Under the pieces are notes generated by a model. That model was not told the DNA's origin, searched no databases, and saw only the letters and a list, made by a program, of their open reading frames with translations. 10,814 nucleotides of DNA. Origin: Hymenoscyphus infarciens (lineage: Eukaryota; Ascomycota; Leotiomycetes; Helotiales; Helotiaceae). Made by a program: the position numbers and the translations under genes. The stretch spans positions 1-10,814 of the forward strand of contig LLCB01000725.1 of assembly GCA_001414345.1 (NCBI GenBank), read 5' to 3'. Shown in pieces: positions 1 through 10,275 of this stretch (position 1 is its first letter; the number at the start of each line of letters is the position of its first letter).

Positions 1-44
1 TTTTATATTAGTATAGACTTTAATAATAATATATCTAACTAATT

Positions 45-668
45 ATATATATATATTTAGTATCTAGTTCTCTTACTTAATTAGTAAATAGCCTACTAAT
101 ACTCTTCTTAAATATATATTTTTTATAATTATTCTTTTTACTTTATTAGTAGACTATCTATTACTAAGCTATCTAAATAGATATATATATTTAGAATTTT
201 CTTTTCTTTTTATCTTTATAAACTATCTACTAATACTTTATTTAAATATATATAAATATATTTACTATTTATATGTCTTACTCTACTATTAATACTCTAC
301 TAGCTAATAGCCTACTTATAAAGTTGCTTAATATAAATATACATTTCTTTATAGTTTTTATTCTTCTTACTTTATTATAAAACTAATTACTAAGAAGCTT
401 TTTAGATCTCTTTTTATATAAGTTAATCTATCTAAATATAGTCTATAATCTAGCTACTTCTTCTAGCTTAATATCGCTACTATTTAATTATAATCCTTAT
501 TACTTTAAAATTACTAATTTCCTTATAATATATCTATATCTATATATTTATTTAGTCTATTTCTTCTACTTTATTAGTAGATAGCCTATAAATATAATCT
601 TAAAATATTTTTATATAGTTAATCTCTGTTCTATTTACTTTAGTAGTAGAAAGCCTACTAATATTTTA
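45..668. repeat. Degenerate tandem array, unit about 70 bp
   Basis: A recurring block made of an AT run ending in TTTAG, then a pyrimidine-rich stretch like TTCTTCTTACTTTA, then TAGTAGATAGCCTACTAATA. Copies of the last part are visible near 80-101, 145-163, 217-236, 303-316, 376-392, 575-595 and 643-663, so neighbouring copies lie about 65-72 bp apart where they can be aligned. Copies are strongly diverged, many by C/T or G/A. No coding frame is evident. It resembles a minisatellite or the subterminal repeats of a DNA element; the inverted counterpart at the right end of the window favours the second reading. Confidence 0.6.
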
Positions 669-3600
669 TATATCTCTCTATCTTTAGTTTTTTTCTCTTT
701 TTTCTTTCTTTTCTAGCCTTTTTATAGAATATATTCTTAGTTTTATAGTTTAATTATTTATATTTTAGATAGTAATATTTTATATTACTTTAAAGAGATA
801 TTTAAATAGTCTTCTCTTCTTACTCTAGTTTATTCTACCTTATATTATTCTAATAACTACTTTCTTACTAATAATATAATAGTAAGTAGTATATAAGTAT
901 AAAGTCTTTTTTCTAATATACCTCTTCTATTTATTAATATATATATTATTAGTAATATAATTATAAAGTAAAGTTTAAACTATAGGAATTAGACGTTTAG
1001 AGGAGAAGTATACTTATAGTAATAAATAACTTTTAACTCTACTAGTTATTATTAAGGCTAATAGTTATAATAACTTTATAAAATAGTATAAACTCTTAAT
1101 AATAATATAACTATTCTATTATTATCTATTATAAAAGAACTTTATATTATCTATAATATATTATAGATCTCTAATAAAGTATATATTACTATAGTTATAA
1201 GAGTAACCGAGGTTTTTAATAAAGTATATACTTAAGCTATAAAGGAAAAGCGTTATATTAAAGCTATTATATTATAATATATATATTATAAAAATATAGG
1301 TCTTTATAATAACTTTAGTAATAACTATTAATTTATCTTAGAGCTACTTATAATATTAAAGTTATTAGTAAAAACCTAATCTAATAATAATATATAAAGT
1401 TATTTACTAAAAGGTAGAAACTATATACTTTTAAATTTATCTTTTTATACTTTTACTTACTTAGTTAAATTATAATTTTTTTTATTTTATTTTACTTAGA
1501 GATTAACTTATCTTTTTTTATAAAAAGTAGGAAGTACTTTTAAAAGAAGGTAGAGTTAACCTTATAAAGTAATTTAAACTCTTTTAATCTTATTCTCTAT
1601 TTAAATTATCTTATATTTTCTTTAAATTACTTCTTTAATATATCTTAGTATATTATATATCTTATTAATACTCTTATATTCTTTATTCTAATACTCTTTA
1701 ATTATTTCTTATATTTAAGGTTTAGATATCTTTAATAGTAGGAAATCCTTAGCTATAAACTTCTATTAAATAGTAGAATCCTTTTTTAATAAAAAAGGAG
1801 AATAAGATATCTAAATTTTAAAAAGAATAGAACTAAGAGTAAAGATTTCTATCTTAGTAGTAGGTTACTTACCTTTATCTCCTAGGTATTAACTATAAAC
1901 TTTATATAATATCTAAGTATTTAGCTAAATATCTTTATCCTTAATACTTAAGCTAGTAAAGTTATAAATTTTTAGATATTATCTTTTATCTAAGAGAATA
2001 TTATAGTAACTAAAATCTCTATAAAGGATATTATACTAATATAGGTAACTTAGCCTCTAGTAAGCCTTCTTAGCCTAGTACTATTATAAAGCTATAAGTG
2101 TTTAAGAGCTAGTCTAGTATACTAATAGAGCTTATTAGAGTATCTTATTATATTTATATAATACTAGTTCTAAATTCTATATCTTATAAAATCTTAGAAT
2201 ATATTCTAAGCTACTATTATCTAATTAAATTTTATAGTAAATTAATATCTCTCTTTTAAGATCTCTATAACCTAGTTCATCTCTTAAGAAAGACTTAAGA
2301 ACTTAATTATTATTAATAATATATACTATACTAGATCTACTATAGCTAAGAACAATTATATTATATAATAAGAAGCTGTTCTCTAATTCCCTAGTATTAC
2401 TTTTAAAGCTAGTAAGTTTACTATAAGCTTAAGCTTAAAATCTTCTAACTATAAGCTAAAAGATTACTCTAAAGTATAAGATTAAATCTATTAAGCTAAT
2501 AATTAATATTAGCTTTCCTCTTATTAGAAATAAAGACTATATTTAGTATTTAACTTATATAAAGGTAGTAAATATAAGATATAAGAGGAAAGTAGAAGAG
2601 AAGACTCTTAGTATCGCTATTAGTTAGTATAAGAGAGTATATTAAGTAAGGCTATATATTTCTTAGTACTTAGCAACCTTAATAAGTATATTAGTAAGTA
2701 AAGATAGAAATAGTATAAAGTAGAATTTTAACTTAAAGCACTATTTTTAGAATACTTTCTTATTTTATTAGTATTATTTATATATTACTTATATTACTAG
2801 AATAGCTTAAACTTTCTAAACTATAGCTTACTACTTAGACTCTTATTCTACTATCTTATTTAATATATCTATTCTAGGAATTAATTTCTCTTAAGTTAAT
2901 CCTCTTCTATATTTCCTATATATTCTCTAATTCTTATACTCTCTTTAATAAACGCCTTTATACCTTATATCTCTATATTACTTAAGTACTTCTCTCTTTT
3001 AATAAAATTACTATAAGTAAATAATAAGTAGTAAGCTTAACTCCTCTATTAATTACTAGGCCTAACTCTAAAAGCTCTATTTACTACACTACTTCTTATA
3101 TCTTATAAGAGGAAGTTAGCTACTAGTTATTCTACTCTCTATACTTTATTTTAATACTACTAGCCTCTAATTAATCCTAAATCTTAAAAACTTAGTATTT
3201 ATAAGTTATCTATTTAGCTACTAAGACTTTTTACTCTTTTATCTCTAAATAATAAAGAGCTTCTTTATAGTATTTATAATTAGGTTAAAGAAGAAGATAC
3301 TAATATCTAGTTTTAGGTACTATATAAAGATATTACTAAGAAGAATCTCCTTATTTTTAAGAAATACTACTTTAGGTTTCTAAATAACCTAGAATTATAT
3401 ATAATTACTAGTATAGAACTTCTATCTATTATATATAAATAGTATATTAATTTTACTTTAGAGTATTTCTCTAAAATCTAATAAGTATAAGTTAAGATAG
3501 GATTTTTAATAAAGTAAGGTAGTAATAAAAGTAAGTTAGGTTTTAATACTTAGAAGTAATTCCTTAGTCTTCTTAAAGATCTTAGTTTTACTAACTTATA

Positions 3601-4320
3601 TTATAATATAATAATTTAAGAGGTTCTAGATATTAAAGTCTATAATAGATTTAAGAACTAAAAGACCTACTTATAATAAGAGCTAGCTTATTATCACTAC
3701 CTTACTCCTCCTTCTTTAAACCTATATTATATATTCTCTTAGGCTTAATAGACTCTTAAAAGAGATCTTTTTATATATTTAAATCTTATTAAGATAGTAA
3801 AGTATAAGTTATTACTTAAAGTATAGTAAAAAGCATAAGATAAGTAGAAGTTTAAAGTATTTTATAATATAGAATTAATCCTTTAGTCTAATACCTATAT
3901 TATAATAGCTAAATAACTTAATACTATTAAATCCTATATTAACCTTACTTATAAGAGGTATAATATCTAGAAATAGTTAGATAATTAATAAGAGTAAGTA
4001 TCTTAAGTAGGTTTATTAAGCTTAATAAGTACTAAAGAAATCCTTACTATAATAGGTAAGTATACTTCTTTAAATTATTATCTAAGATAGTAATAATTTC
4101 TAGTACTAGCTTATTATACTAACCTCTTTTATTTAAGTAGTTAATAATAATTTATAGACTTCTAAGTATCTTAAATTTAAATAAATAATCTTATAATAGA
4201 AGAAACCTCTAAAGACTTTAAGTACTTTATTATATTTATATTAGCTAGAGGGATTTTTTTTATAAGATAGCTAAAAGTAGTTTTAAAGGAAATTAGTTAA
4301 GTTAGATATATAAGTATAAA
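661..4320 (-). pseudogene. Possible decayed coding region, unidentified
   Basis: On the minus strand, the frame whose codons start (lower coordinate) at positions equal to 1 modulo 3 shows weak residual coding character. In 1501-2100 I counted 17 stops in this frame against 31 and 22 in the other two minus frames. In 3361-3600 there are 3 stops in 80 codons, and 3481-3540, 3781-3840, 4201-4260 and 2641-2700 have none. A very basic stretch (reading KARKERKKRKKLK) lies at 720-682, and a surviving in-frame ATG at 2280-2278. Over the full span stops reach about one codon in ten, little better than background, so this may be several genes, partly non-coding, or chance. A plus-strand reading of about 3240-4290 is nearly as open. 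No domain is recognised. Confidence 0.25.
1779..1799. repeat. Perfect 9-bp hairpin with 3-nt loop
   Basis: TCCTTTTTT, loop AAT, then AAAAAAGGA. It resembles a bidirectional terminator in shape, but nothing around it supports a terminator in a eukaryotic context; A/T runs pair easily by chance in DNA this AT-rich. Confidence 0.4.
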
Positions 4321-4433
4321 TTAATTCCTTATTAAGAAAATATATTATATTATAGTTATTTAAAATCTTTATATTACTTACTATCTTTTAACTTAGTATT
4401 AGAGTAATATTAAATTTACCTATTAAACGTATC

Positions 4434-4451
4434 TATATACTATATCTAGCT
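4434..4451. repeat. 18-bp direct repeat, copy 1
   Basis: The sequence TATATACTATATCTAGCT recurs exactly at 4595-4612, 161 bp downstream, in both cases a short distance after an ACCTAT motif. The spacing is not a multiple of three. It lies where coding signal weakens between the two lower minus-strand candidates, so it may be an intergenic or terminal repeat remnant. Confidence 0.55.
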
Positions 4452-4594
4452 CTCTTATATCTTAGCTCTTCTAAGCTAAAAAAATTTAACTTTTAAACTT
4501 TAAAAGAAACTCTTTTATTAAGATTTTACTTAAAAGTATCTTTATCTTAAAAGCTAGGTTTAAATAAGGATTAAAGTTCTCTAGTAAACCTATT

Positions 4595-4612
4595 TATATA
4601 CTATATCTAGCT
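4595..4612. repeat. 18-bp direct repeat, copy 2
   Basis: Exact second copy of 4434-4451. Identity over 18 bp in a heavily mutated region suggests either late duplication or that the motif simply contains few RIP-sensitive sites. Confidence 0.55.
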
Positions 4613-4643
4613 TAACTCTAGTATATTATATTCTTAAAATATA

Positions 4644-4672
4644 CTCTTCTCTCTTCTCTCTCTCCTCTCTCT
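4644..4672. repeat. 29-nt uninterrupted pyrimidine tract
   Basis: A run of only C and T, mainly CT and TCT steps, on the plus strand. On the minus strand it reads as GAGA-type purine sequence, giving E, R and G codons (LERGEREERR) without a stop in the frame of the 7049-4970 candidate. It contains no CpA or TpG, so it would be immune to RIP, which may explain why it is still so regular. It could be a charged low-complexity coding stretch or a simple-sequence tract. Confidence 0.7.
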
Positions 4673-4786
4673 AAAGTTATAAGTATAAAGTTATATAAAT
4701 AGTACTATACTAGTTTATCTAGTTTATCTTCTTAATTCTTTAAACGTTTAGTTATTCTATTTTAAGCAGAGGTACTATAATCTATA

Positions 4787-4872
4787 CCTCGACTTTATAT
4801 TAAGCCTTAACTCTATATTAAGCCTTAACTCTATATTAAGCCTCGACTCTATATTAAGCCTTAACCTTTATA
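4787..4872. repeat. 18-bp tandem repeat, four copies plus a partial
   Basis: Units begin at 4787, 4805, 4823 and 4841, with a partial fifth from 4859. The consensus is CCT(CG/TA)ACTCTATATTAAG. Units 1 and 4 carry CG at the variable dinucleotide and units 2 and 3 carry TA, exactly the change RIP makes when both strands are hit. Unit 1 also has one further T for C. The period equals six codons; on the minus strand, in phase with the 7049-4970 candidate, each unit reads GLI-stop-S-(R or stop), compatible with an original GL(I/M/V)QSR repeat. Confidence 0.9.
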
Positions 4873-4969
4873 AGTTATAAGTATAGATTATTATACTAAT
4901 TCTATCTCTTTTCTTAGTTAAGTAACTTATTATTTATAACGTTTATCTTTATTAGCTTAGGATTATAGA

Positions 4970-7049
4970 GCTAGTATAGTATCGTTTTCAGCCTCTTTAC
5001 TAGTCTTCTTATTAGAAGTATTATTAAGGATTCCTACCTAAGTATTATTATCTTCTCTATTATAAAGCTACTATTATAAAGCTCTTAGCTTAACCTTACT
5101 AGAGTTATCTAAGTCTTTAATAGTCTATATTATTTAGTTAGTTTAAAGAAGCTCTATTAATAAAATAAGAATTAAACTTATAGTAGCTTTATAAGTTTAC
5201 TTCTATAATATTCTACTCTTTTTTTTCTTATTAGTTTCTAGCCTCTTTCTAAATAGATATTTCCTTTTTCTAGACCTAGAAGGCCTAGAAGTATCTATTT
5301 TACTCTTATCTATATTATTTAAAGAACTCTTATTAGTATTATTATCTTAAGTATTAGTCTTCTTAGCTATATTATTATCTTTCTTAATACTATACCTTTT
5401 AAGCTCTTTAATAATAATTATAATAATAATATTAGTTAAATTATTACATCTAGTTAAAGTAGCTAAATTATACTCTTTAAACTACTTAATATTAAGAAAA
5501 GAGAGAATCCTAAGTAAGTCTTACTTTTACCTTACTTATAGGTAATTCTAGTATTACCTAGTTATAGTTATTCTAAAAAAAAATATTATAGTATTAATAA
5601 TAAGTATAAGATATACTCTAAAAGTAATTAGAGAAGAATTAATAGAACTAAGGTTTATAAAACTTATATTTATTCCTTCTAATCCTTCTTAACTTAAAAT
5701 CTACTAATTCTATATAAGATTATTACTTATATTTCTACTATTACTTATTATATTATTCTAAAAGAGAGGTAAGCTTCTCTAGTTTATAAGTCTTAATATA
5801 CTCTAGTCTTTACTTCTTTAAAGAAGATATATATATCTACTAACTTACTATGTCCTCTTATCTTATTAATATATACTAAGATAGCTTAACTATTATTAAT
5901 AATAGTTATATTAATTATATTTATATATATTCTAAAACTCTTAGAACTAATTTACTAAATTATCTAAAAGTTCTTTAAGTATTTTAAGAATATAGTTATA
6001 AGAATCCTAGAAAGGAAACCTCTAAGAACCGTCTATAAGATAACCTTAGATTATAGGATAGAATTAATATTAGAATTATTATCTAAGTCGCTTCTACTAT
6101 CTAAAATAAAGGTTTCTATTACTCTACTAGTCTATGATATAGTAGTACTAGCTTCCTTATTAGAGATACTTAAAGGCTTATAATTACTATAAGATATACT
6201 ATAAAGCTTATTATTACTAGTTAATTTATGTTTTACTAACTAAGGATTATTAAAAGAGTTATTACTTTATAATATTATTATATTTTAATTTTTTATACCT
6301 TAATTCTTTCTAGTTTAGAGATCTTTCTTACTTATAAGTTCTCTTAAATCTATATTACTATTACTCTTATTATTAATATTAGCTTTTAATTCTTCTATCT
6401 TATTATCGTCTACTTATAGTATTAGTTACTTATATATAAGTAACTAAAAGGCTATATATAGTATTAAGAGTTTCCTAGTATTATTAATATTTTATACATA
6501 ACTTATTAACTATCTAGAAGGATTAATTAGTTTATTAACTATAATACTCTTTCTAGTATAGTTCTTTTTTATAAGTTATCTAGTATTTATAAGATTAAGT
6601 AGAATAAGATAAATACTATCTAATCCTATATTCTAAAGTTTAATCTATAATCTTATTATTTCCTTATATATTAAACGAAACTTACTACTACTTATATAAG
6701 ATTTTAAGATAATAACTATATCTCTTCTATTCTTATAATTAACCTATATTCTAATAAACTTCCTAAGACGTTTAAATTTCTTATCTTATTCTTTTAAAGT
6801 ATATAGTATATATTATAATATTATAAAGATAGTATATAAGTTTAGTATAATATAGTAGATATCTTATATATAAATCTAATAAGTAGTAAACTAATAATAA
6901 TTATTAGATAAGAAGATAACTAGTAATTATAAAGAGTTAGTAACTAAGAGTAAGAGTAAAGGCTAGTAAGAAAATAAAGAGTAATAATAGTAATATAAAA
7001 GAGTAGGCTTATAAGTAAAAAACCTAAATAAGTACTTATCTAAAAACAT
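4970..7049 (-). pseudogene. RIP-destroyed gene, unidentified, with frameshift
   Basis: Best residual coding signal of the window. A surviving ATG at 7049-7047 opens the frame with codon lower coordinates divisible by three. From 6840 to 6121 I count 17 stops in 240 codons, about half of background, while the neighbouring frame is full of stops. Near 6010 the open phase moves by one base to positions equal to 1 modulo 3 and continues; 5700-5221 has 8 stops in 160 codons. All stops seen are TAA or TAG, as expected from Gln or Trp codons. The readable part is rich in K, N, S, D and E, with a DDNKIEELKA segment near 6400 and a nuclear-localisation-like basic cluster (SRSRKRKYLFRKR) at 5280-5242. 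Length is about 690 codons, perhaps continuing to 4500 through the six-codon repeat. No family or catalytic motif is recognised; a transposon protein or a captured host gene are both possible. Confidence 0.5.
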
Positions 7050-7199
7050 AATAAACTATTAAAGGTAAGGCTAGTAAATAGGTTAATAAGAGTATAAAAG
7101 TATAAAGGTTTTTTAAAGTAGTCTCTTATAAATATATAAACTAAACCTAATATAATAATAGACTCGGTTTATTATAATTAGAGATAGTAGGTAAAGTAG

Positions 7200-7249
7200 T
7201 AGCTCTTATATATCTTCTTATCTTAGCTTTTATAAGTAGGTAAGAGCTA
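7200..7249. repeat. Short inverted repeat
   Basis: TAGCTCTTA at 7200-7208 is matched by its reverse complement TAAGAGCTA at 7241-7249, with 32 bases between. It falls inside a stop-poor stretch of the minus-strand candidate and has no evident role; chance is plausible. Confidence 0.3.
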
Positions 7250-7689
7250 TTATAATAACTAAAACTATAAAAGTAAAAGTCTTTATACTTAATTTGATTT
7301 TTAATACTTACTTTATCTTAAGAAAATTTATTATTCTAGAAAGTAGTTCTTAGAAAGCTATTACTTTCTAAATATTTTTAATAATATAGATTTTAAAATA
7401 CTAGTTAAGAAATCTATAAAAAGCCTACTCTCTCTATATTATTATCTAGTCTCTAAAATAAGTTAAAGATATTACTAATTAAACCTAATAGCTAGGTATA
7501 TCTTTTTATAGTTTTAAGATAAGTAAGTAGTTCTTTATAATAGTTTCTATATATTATATATCCTTAGTTAGTAACTAAATATAAGAGAAGAGTAAATATA
7601 CTTAGCTAAACCGTATAATATAAAGTAAAGTGCTTAGCTACTTTTAAAGTTACTATAAAATTCTAGTTTTAGAGACTCTCTCTAGCTTT

Positions 7690-8210
7690 TAGTATTAGTT
7701 AAATTATAAGAAGTATAGTATTAATCTCTAAATATTAGATTATATTTTTTAGTTAAGCTTAGAGCTCTAGTATTATATTATAGACCTAGAGTACTAGTTA
7801 AAACTATTAAATCTATAGTATTAATTTAGTATATTTAAGATTAAGCTATAGTACTAGTTAAACCCTCGAGAACTCTAGTAGCTTTTAAATATAAGTTATA
7901 CTATTATCTATTAAACTCTAAAAGCTCTAGTATTAAATCGTATCTTAGTAATAATAGCTACTAAACCTAATAAACTTATAGTATTAATCTAGCTACTCTG
8001 CCTCCTTTTCTAATCTTAAATACTCTAGTATTAATTATAGATAGTATTAATTCTCTATAATTAAAGTTATCTAGTAGTTATTAAACTATCTTATATAATT
8101 AAGAGTATACTATAGTTTTTAAACTCTAAGAGCTCTAGTAATCTATAATATTTAAGGTTATTCTATAATATTAGTATTTATAAACATACTATTAGAAAGC
8201 TCTAGTATAT
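7690..8210. repeat. Cluster of short dispersed direct repeats
   Basis: Two core motifs recur. AGTA(C/T)TAGTTAAA occurs at 7691, 7790 and 7850, spaced 99 and 60 bp, both multiples of three. AGCTCTAGTA occurs at 7763, 7923, 8131 and 8198, with related CTCTAGTA copies near 7871 and 8023, and the copies at 8131 and 8198 share a similar A/T-rich tail; these spacings are not multiples of three. On the minus strand the first motif gives stop-LVL, readable as QLVLQ. This may be an ancient repeat-containing coding stretch whose phase drifted by indels, or a non-coding minisatellite. Confidence 0.45.
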
Positions 8211-8484
8211 CTATTATATTTAAAGTCTAGATTATAGTATTATTAAATCCCTAAACTTAAGCTACTATATTTAAGACTATCTTATACTAGTTAAAAGCTT
8301 TAATATCTATACTAAATAGCTACACCTCTTCTAGTATCTACTAGGACTCTACTATATTATATATATTTCTATTATTTCCTATTTCTTACTAAAAGCTTAA
8401 GTAATATCCTTAGTTTAAATCAATTACTATATATATATAGCCTAAGTAATATTACTAGTCTACTAGGTTTATATTTCGATTCCG

Positions 8485-8504
8485 TAGTAGTACTTTTACT
8501 ACTA
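8485..8504. repeat. 8-bp hairpin with 4-nt loop
   Basis: TAGTAGTA, loop CTTT, TACTACTA. It lies next to a pocket that retained two CpG sites (TTCGATTCCG at 8475-8484). No function is assigned. Confidence 0.3.
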
Positions 8505-9239
8505 TAAGATAATTATTAGCTTAAATAGTACTTTAAAGTAGAGTAAGAGGTAGAGAGAGATACTTTAGGAAAAAGAAGAGAGTTAAGAAGAAATAGGTAA
8601 TTACTTTAACTCTACTTTATTTATTATAAGTTATAGTTACTAATTTACTATATAATACTTACTTATTATCTAAGTTCCTCTTAGGTCTTCTCTTATAGAA
8701 TCTATCTAATATAATACCTACTATACCTATAAGTTATAGAATAAACTTAATATTATAATACCTTATAAGACTTACTCTTATTCTACTATCTCTACTAGGA
8801 TATAAGCTATAATTAATACAAATCTAAGGCTATATGTTTATTCTTTTAAATAGACGATTTTATATATAAAATAGCTCTTATATAACTATTATATTCTTAT
8901 AAAGCTTAAATACTACTCTTACTAATCTATACCCTCTTATAGTATTAACTAGTTAAAGCTACTAGACTACTTATCTATAGTCTATAACTAGAATACTAAG
9001 AAGTTATAAAATAGTATAACTTATAGCCTTTTTACTTTATTATTTAAGTAAGTTATAAGTACTAAAGCTTAAAGGTTTATATTAGTTACTTTATATACTA
9101 TGTTTATCTTTAGAATTAAGCTAATTTTAATATTATAGTAAAACCATAGCTCTTTAATACTATAAGAAATCTATTATATACCTTTATCCTTCTTTTATAT
9201 TCTCTAGTTAGTAGTCTTTATAAGTATATATAAATAATA

Positions 9240-10206
9240 GTTAATTATTAGAGAAGTAAGGAAAATACTATACTTACTAGAATAGGTTATATAACTCTAT
9301 TATAGAGAGTATTTAGACCTTTAAAGACCTACCTCTAGACTCTCTTAATACTACTATCCTAATTATACTTAACTAAAACGTAAAAGATAAAAATAAGGTT
9401 TCCTTTCTATATTAGGTAAGATATCTTCTTTAATATCCGCCTTCTCTAGCTAATTAGTTAGATTACTCTTTTTATCCTAAAGTATACTTAGATTACTTAG
9501 AATACTTACTCTTAAAATATAATATCTTTATAGTTAGTTATTAGAGTCTTTTCTATAAATATTATAAAAGAATATCTATAAAAGTTAGAAAACCTATTAC
9601 TTTCTAATAGTAGTAGATTATAAATTAAAGAATAAAGTCTTTAACTTAAGTTCTTAGAGCTTCTTTTCTAGGTATTAACTTATATATATTATAGCTAAGA
9701 TTTACTTATTTTAAAGTTAGTTACTAAGAAAAGACAGATTCTAGAGTAGTCTATAATAAGATCTAATAAAGTATCTTAAATAATATATAGCTAAGTAATA
9801 AGAATAAAGAGTATAGAAAATATAGAGAATTAGGTTAAAAGGTACTCTATTAAAGAAATAAGATTTTATTTATAAATAGTAAAATACTAATATACCTAGT
9901 ATATTATAATTTAGAATAAAATAAAAGAACGTATATTAAGAAGGTAAATTAGGTTTTTAATTATATATCTTTTATATTTAATAGATAAGTTATATAGAAG
10001 GTTAAAAGCTAGTAGTAGTACTCTTATAGATTTATTTAAAGGATTTATAAAAGTTATTTTATATTTAATAGATCTATAATAAGAAATAATTAAAGATTTA
10101 AAGAAGTAGTATATAGTCCTTAAAAAACTAAAATAGTAGTATATATATCTCTTTTTATAAGAATTTTATAAGAGCCTATTTAGCTTATATATATTAGTTC
10201 GTTTAT
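9240..10206 (-). pseudogene. Possible upstream part of the decayed minus-strand region
   Basis: In the same phase as the 9000-7100 candidate, this stretch gives some protein-like text, for example RKEALRT near 9670 and LAREGGY near 9450, but stops occur in about 34 of 300 codons, close to background. It ends at an A/T-only tract just beyond 10,206, which would suit an upstream non-coding region. A plus-strand reading around 9570-9650 is also possible. Treat this as a candidate extension only; the region 9000-9240 between it and the stronger part has many stops. Confidence 0.22.
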
Positions 10207-10229
10207 AATATTCTACTATAAAAAATAAG

Positions 10230-10275
10230 AATATAATATATATAATATATATAAATATATTATAATATATATTAA
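10230..10275. other. 46-bp tract of only A and T
   Basis: Uninterrupted A/T, largely TATA steps, between G10229 and C10276. It lies just upstream (minus strand) of the last protein-like text and could include a former promoter TATA region, but simple AT richness explains it equally well. Confidence 0.5.

Larger units (their letters stand above)
7100..9000 (-). pseudogene. RIP-destroyed coding region, unidentified
   Basis: The minus frame with codon lower coordinates equal to 1 modulo 3 is unusually open: 8820-8461 has 5 stops in 120 codons, 8940-8881 none, and 7560-7201 has 8 in 120, where about 14 per 120 is typical. One Gln codon (CAA at 7296-7294) escaped conversion, and an in-frame ATG remains at 8187-8185. 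The text includes a basic patch (FYKRRPKRNL near 8700-8671) and, at 8160-7690, a stop-rich stretch that becomes a Gln- and Leu-rich coiled-coil-like segment if stops are read as Gln. It lies directly upstream of, and on the same strand as, the candidate beginning at 7049, so the two could be one interrupted long gene or neighbours. A plus-strand, proline-rich reading of 7680-8300 was considered but fails beyond 8480. Ends are approximate and no domain is recognised. Confidence 0.42.

Noticed and set aside
3690..3780. Possible relic of a pogo/Fot1-type transposase C-terminal motif (PP...LKR).
   Set aside because: Spacing between the PP and LKR parts is short by about two residues, and the intervening Gln-Pro-Leu-Asp core is not recoverable even allowing for RIP.
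3242..4290. Plus-strand decayed frame giving protein-like text, including TLKRD and KNLLIFKKYYFRFL segments.
   Set aside because: About 40 stops in 350 codons, no better than background; the minus strand is more open at 3361-3600. It cannot be excluded, but it does not deserve its own entry.
4741..4750. 10-bp palindrome TAAACGTTTA, with ACGTTTA also at 993, 4939, 6767 and 10275, as a possible protein-binding site.
   Set aside because: ACGTTTA contains no CpA or TpG, so it is a predictable survivor of the mutation; the spacing shows no pattern.
7680..8900. Plus-strand proline-rich coding reading with VPVK-like repeats (CTA taken as former CCA).
   Set aside because: The reading looks attractive at 7780-7880, but stops become very frequent beyond about 8480, exactly where the minus strand is almost stop-free.
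9560..9660. Plus-strand segment reading YYFLIVVD...K, reminiscent of a retroelement integrase core.
   Set aside because: Too short, no flanking zinc-binding or further acidic catalytic residues, and the opposite strand reads equally well.
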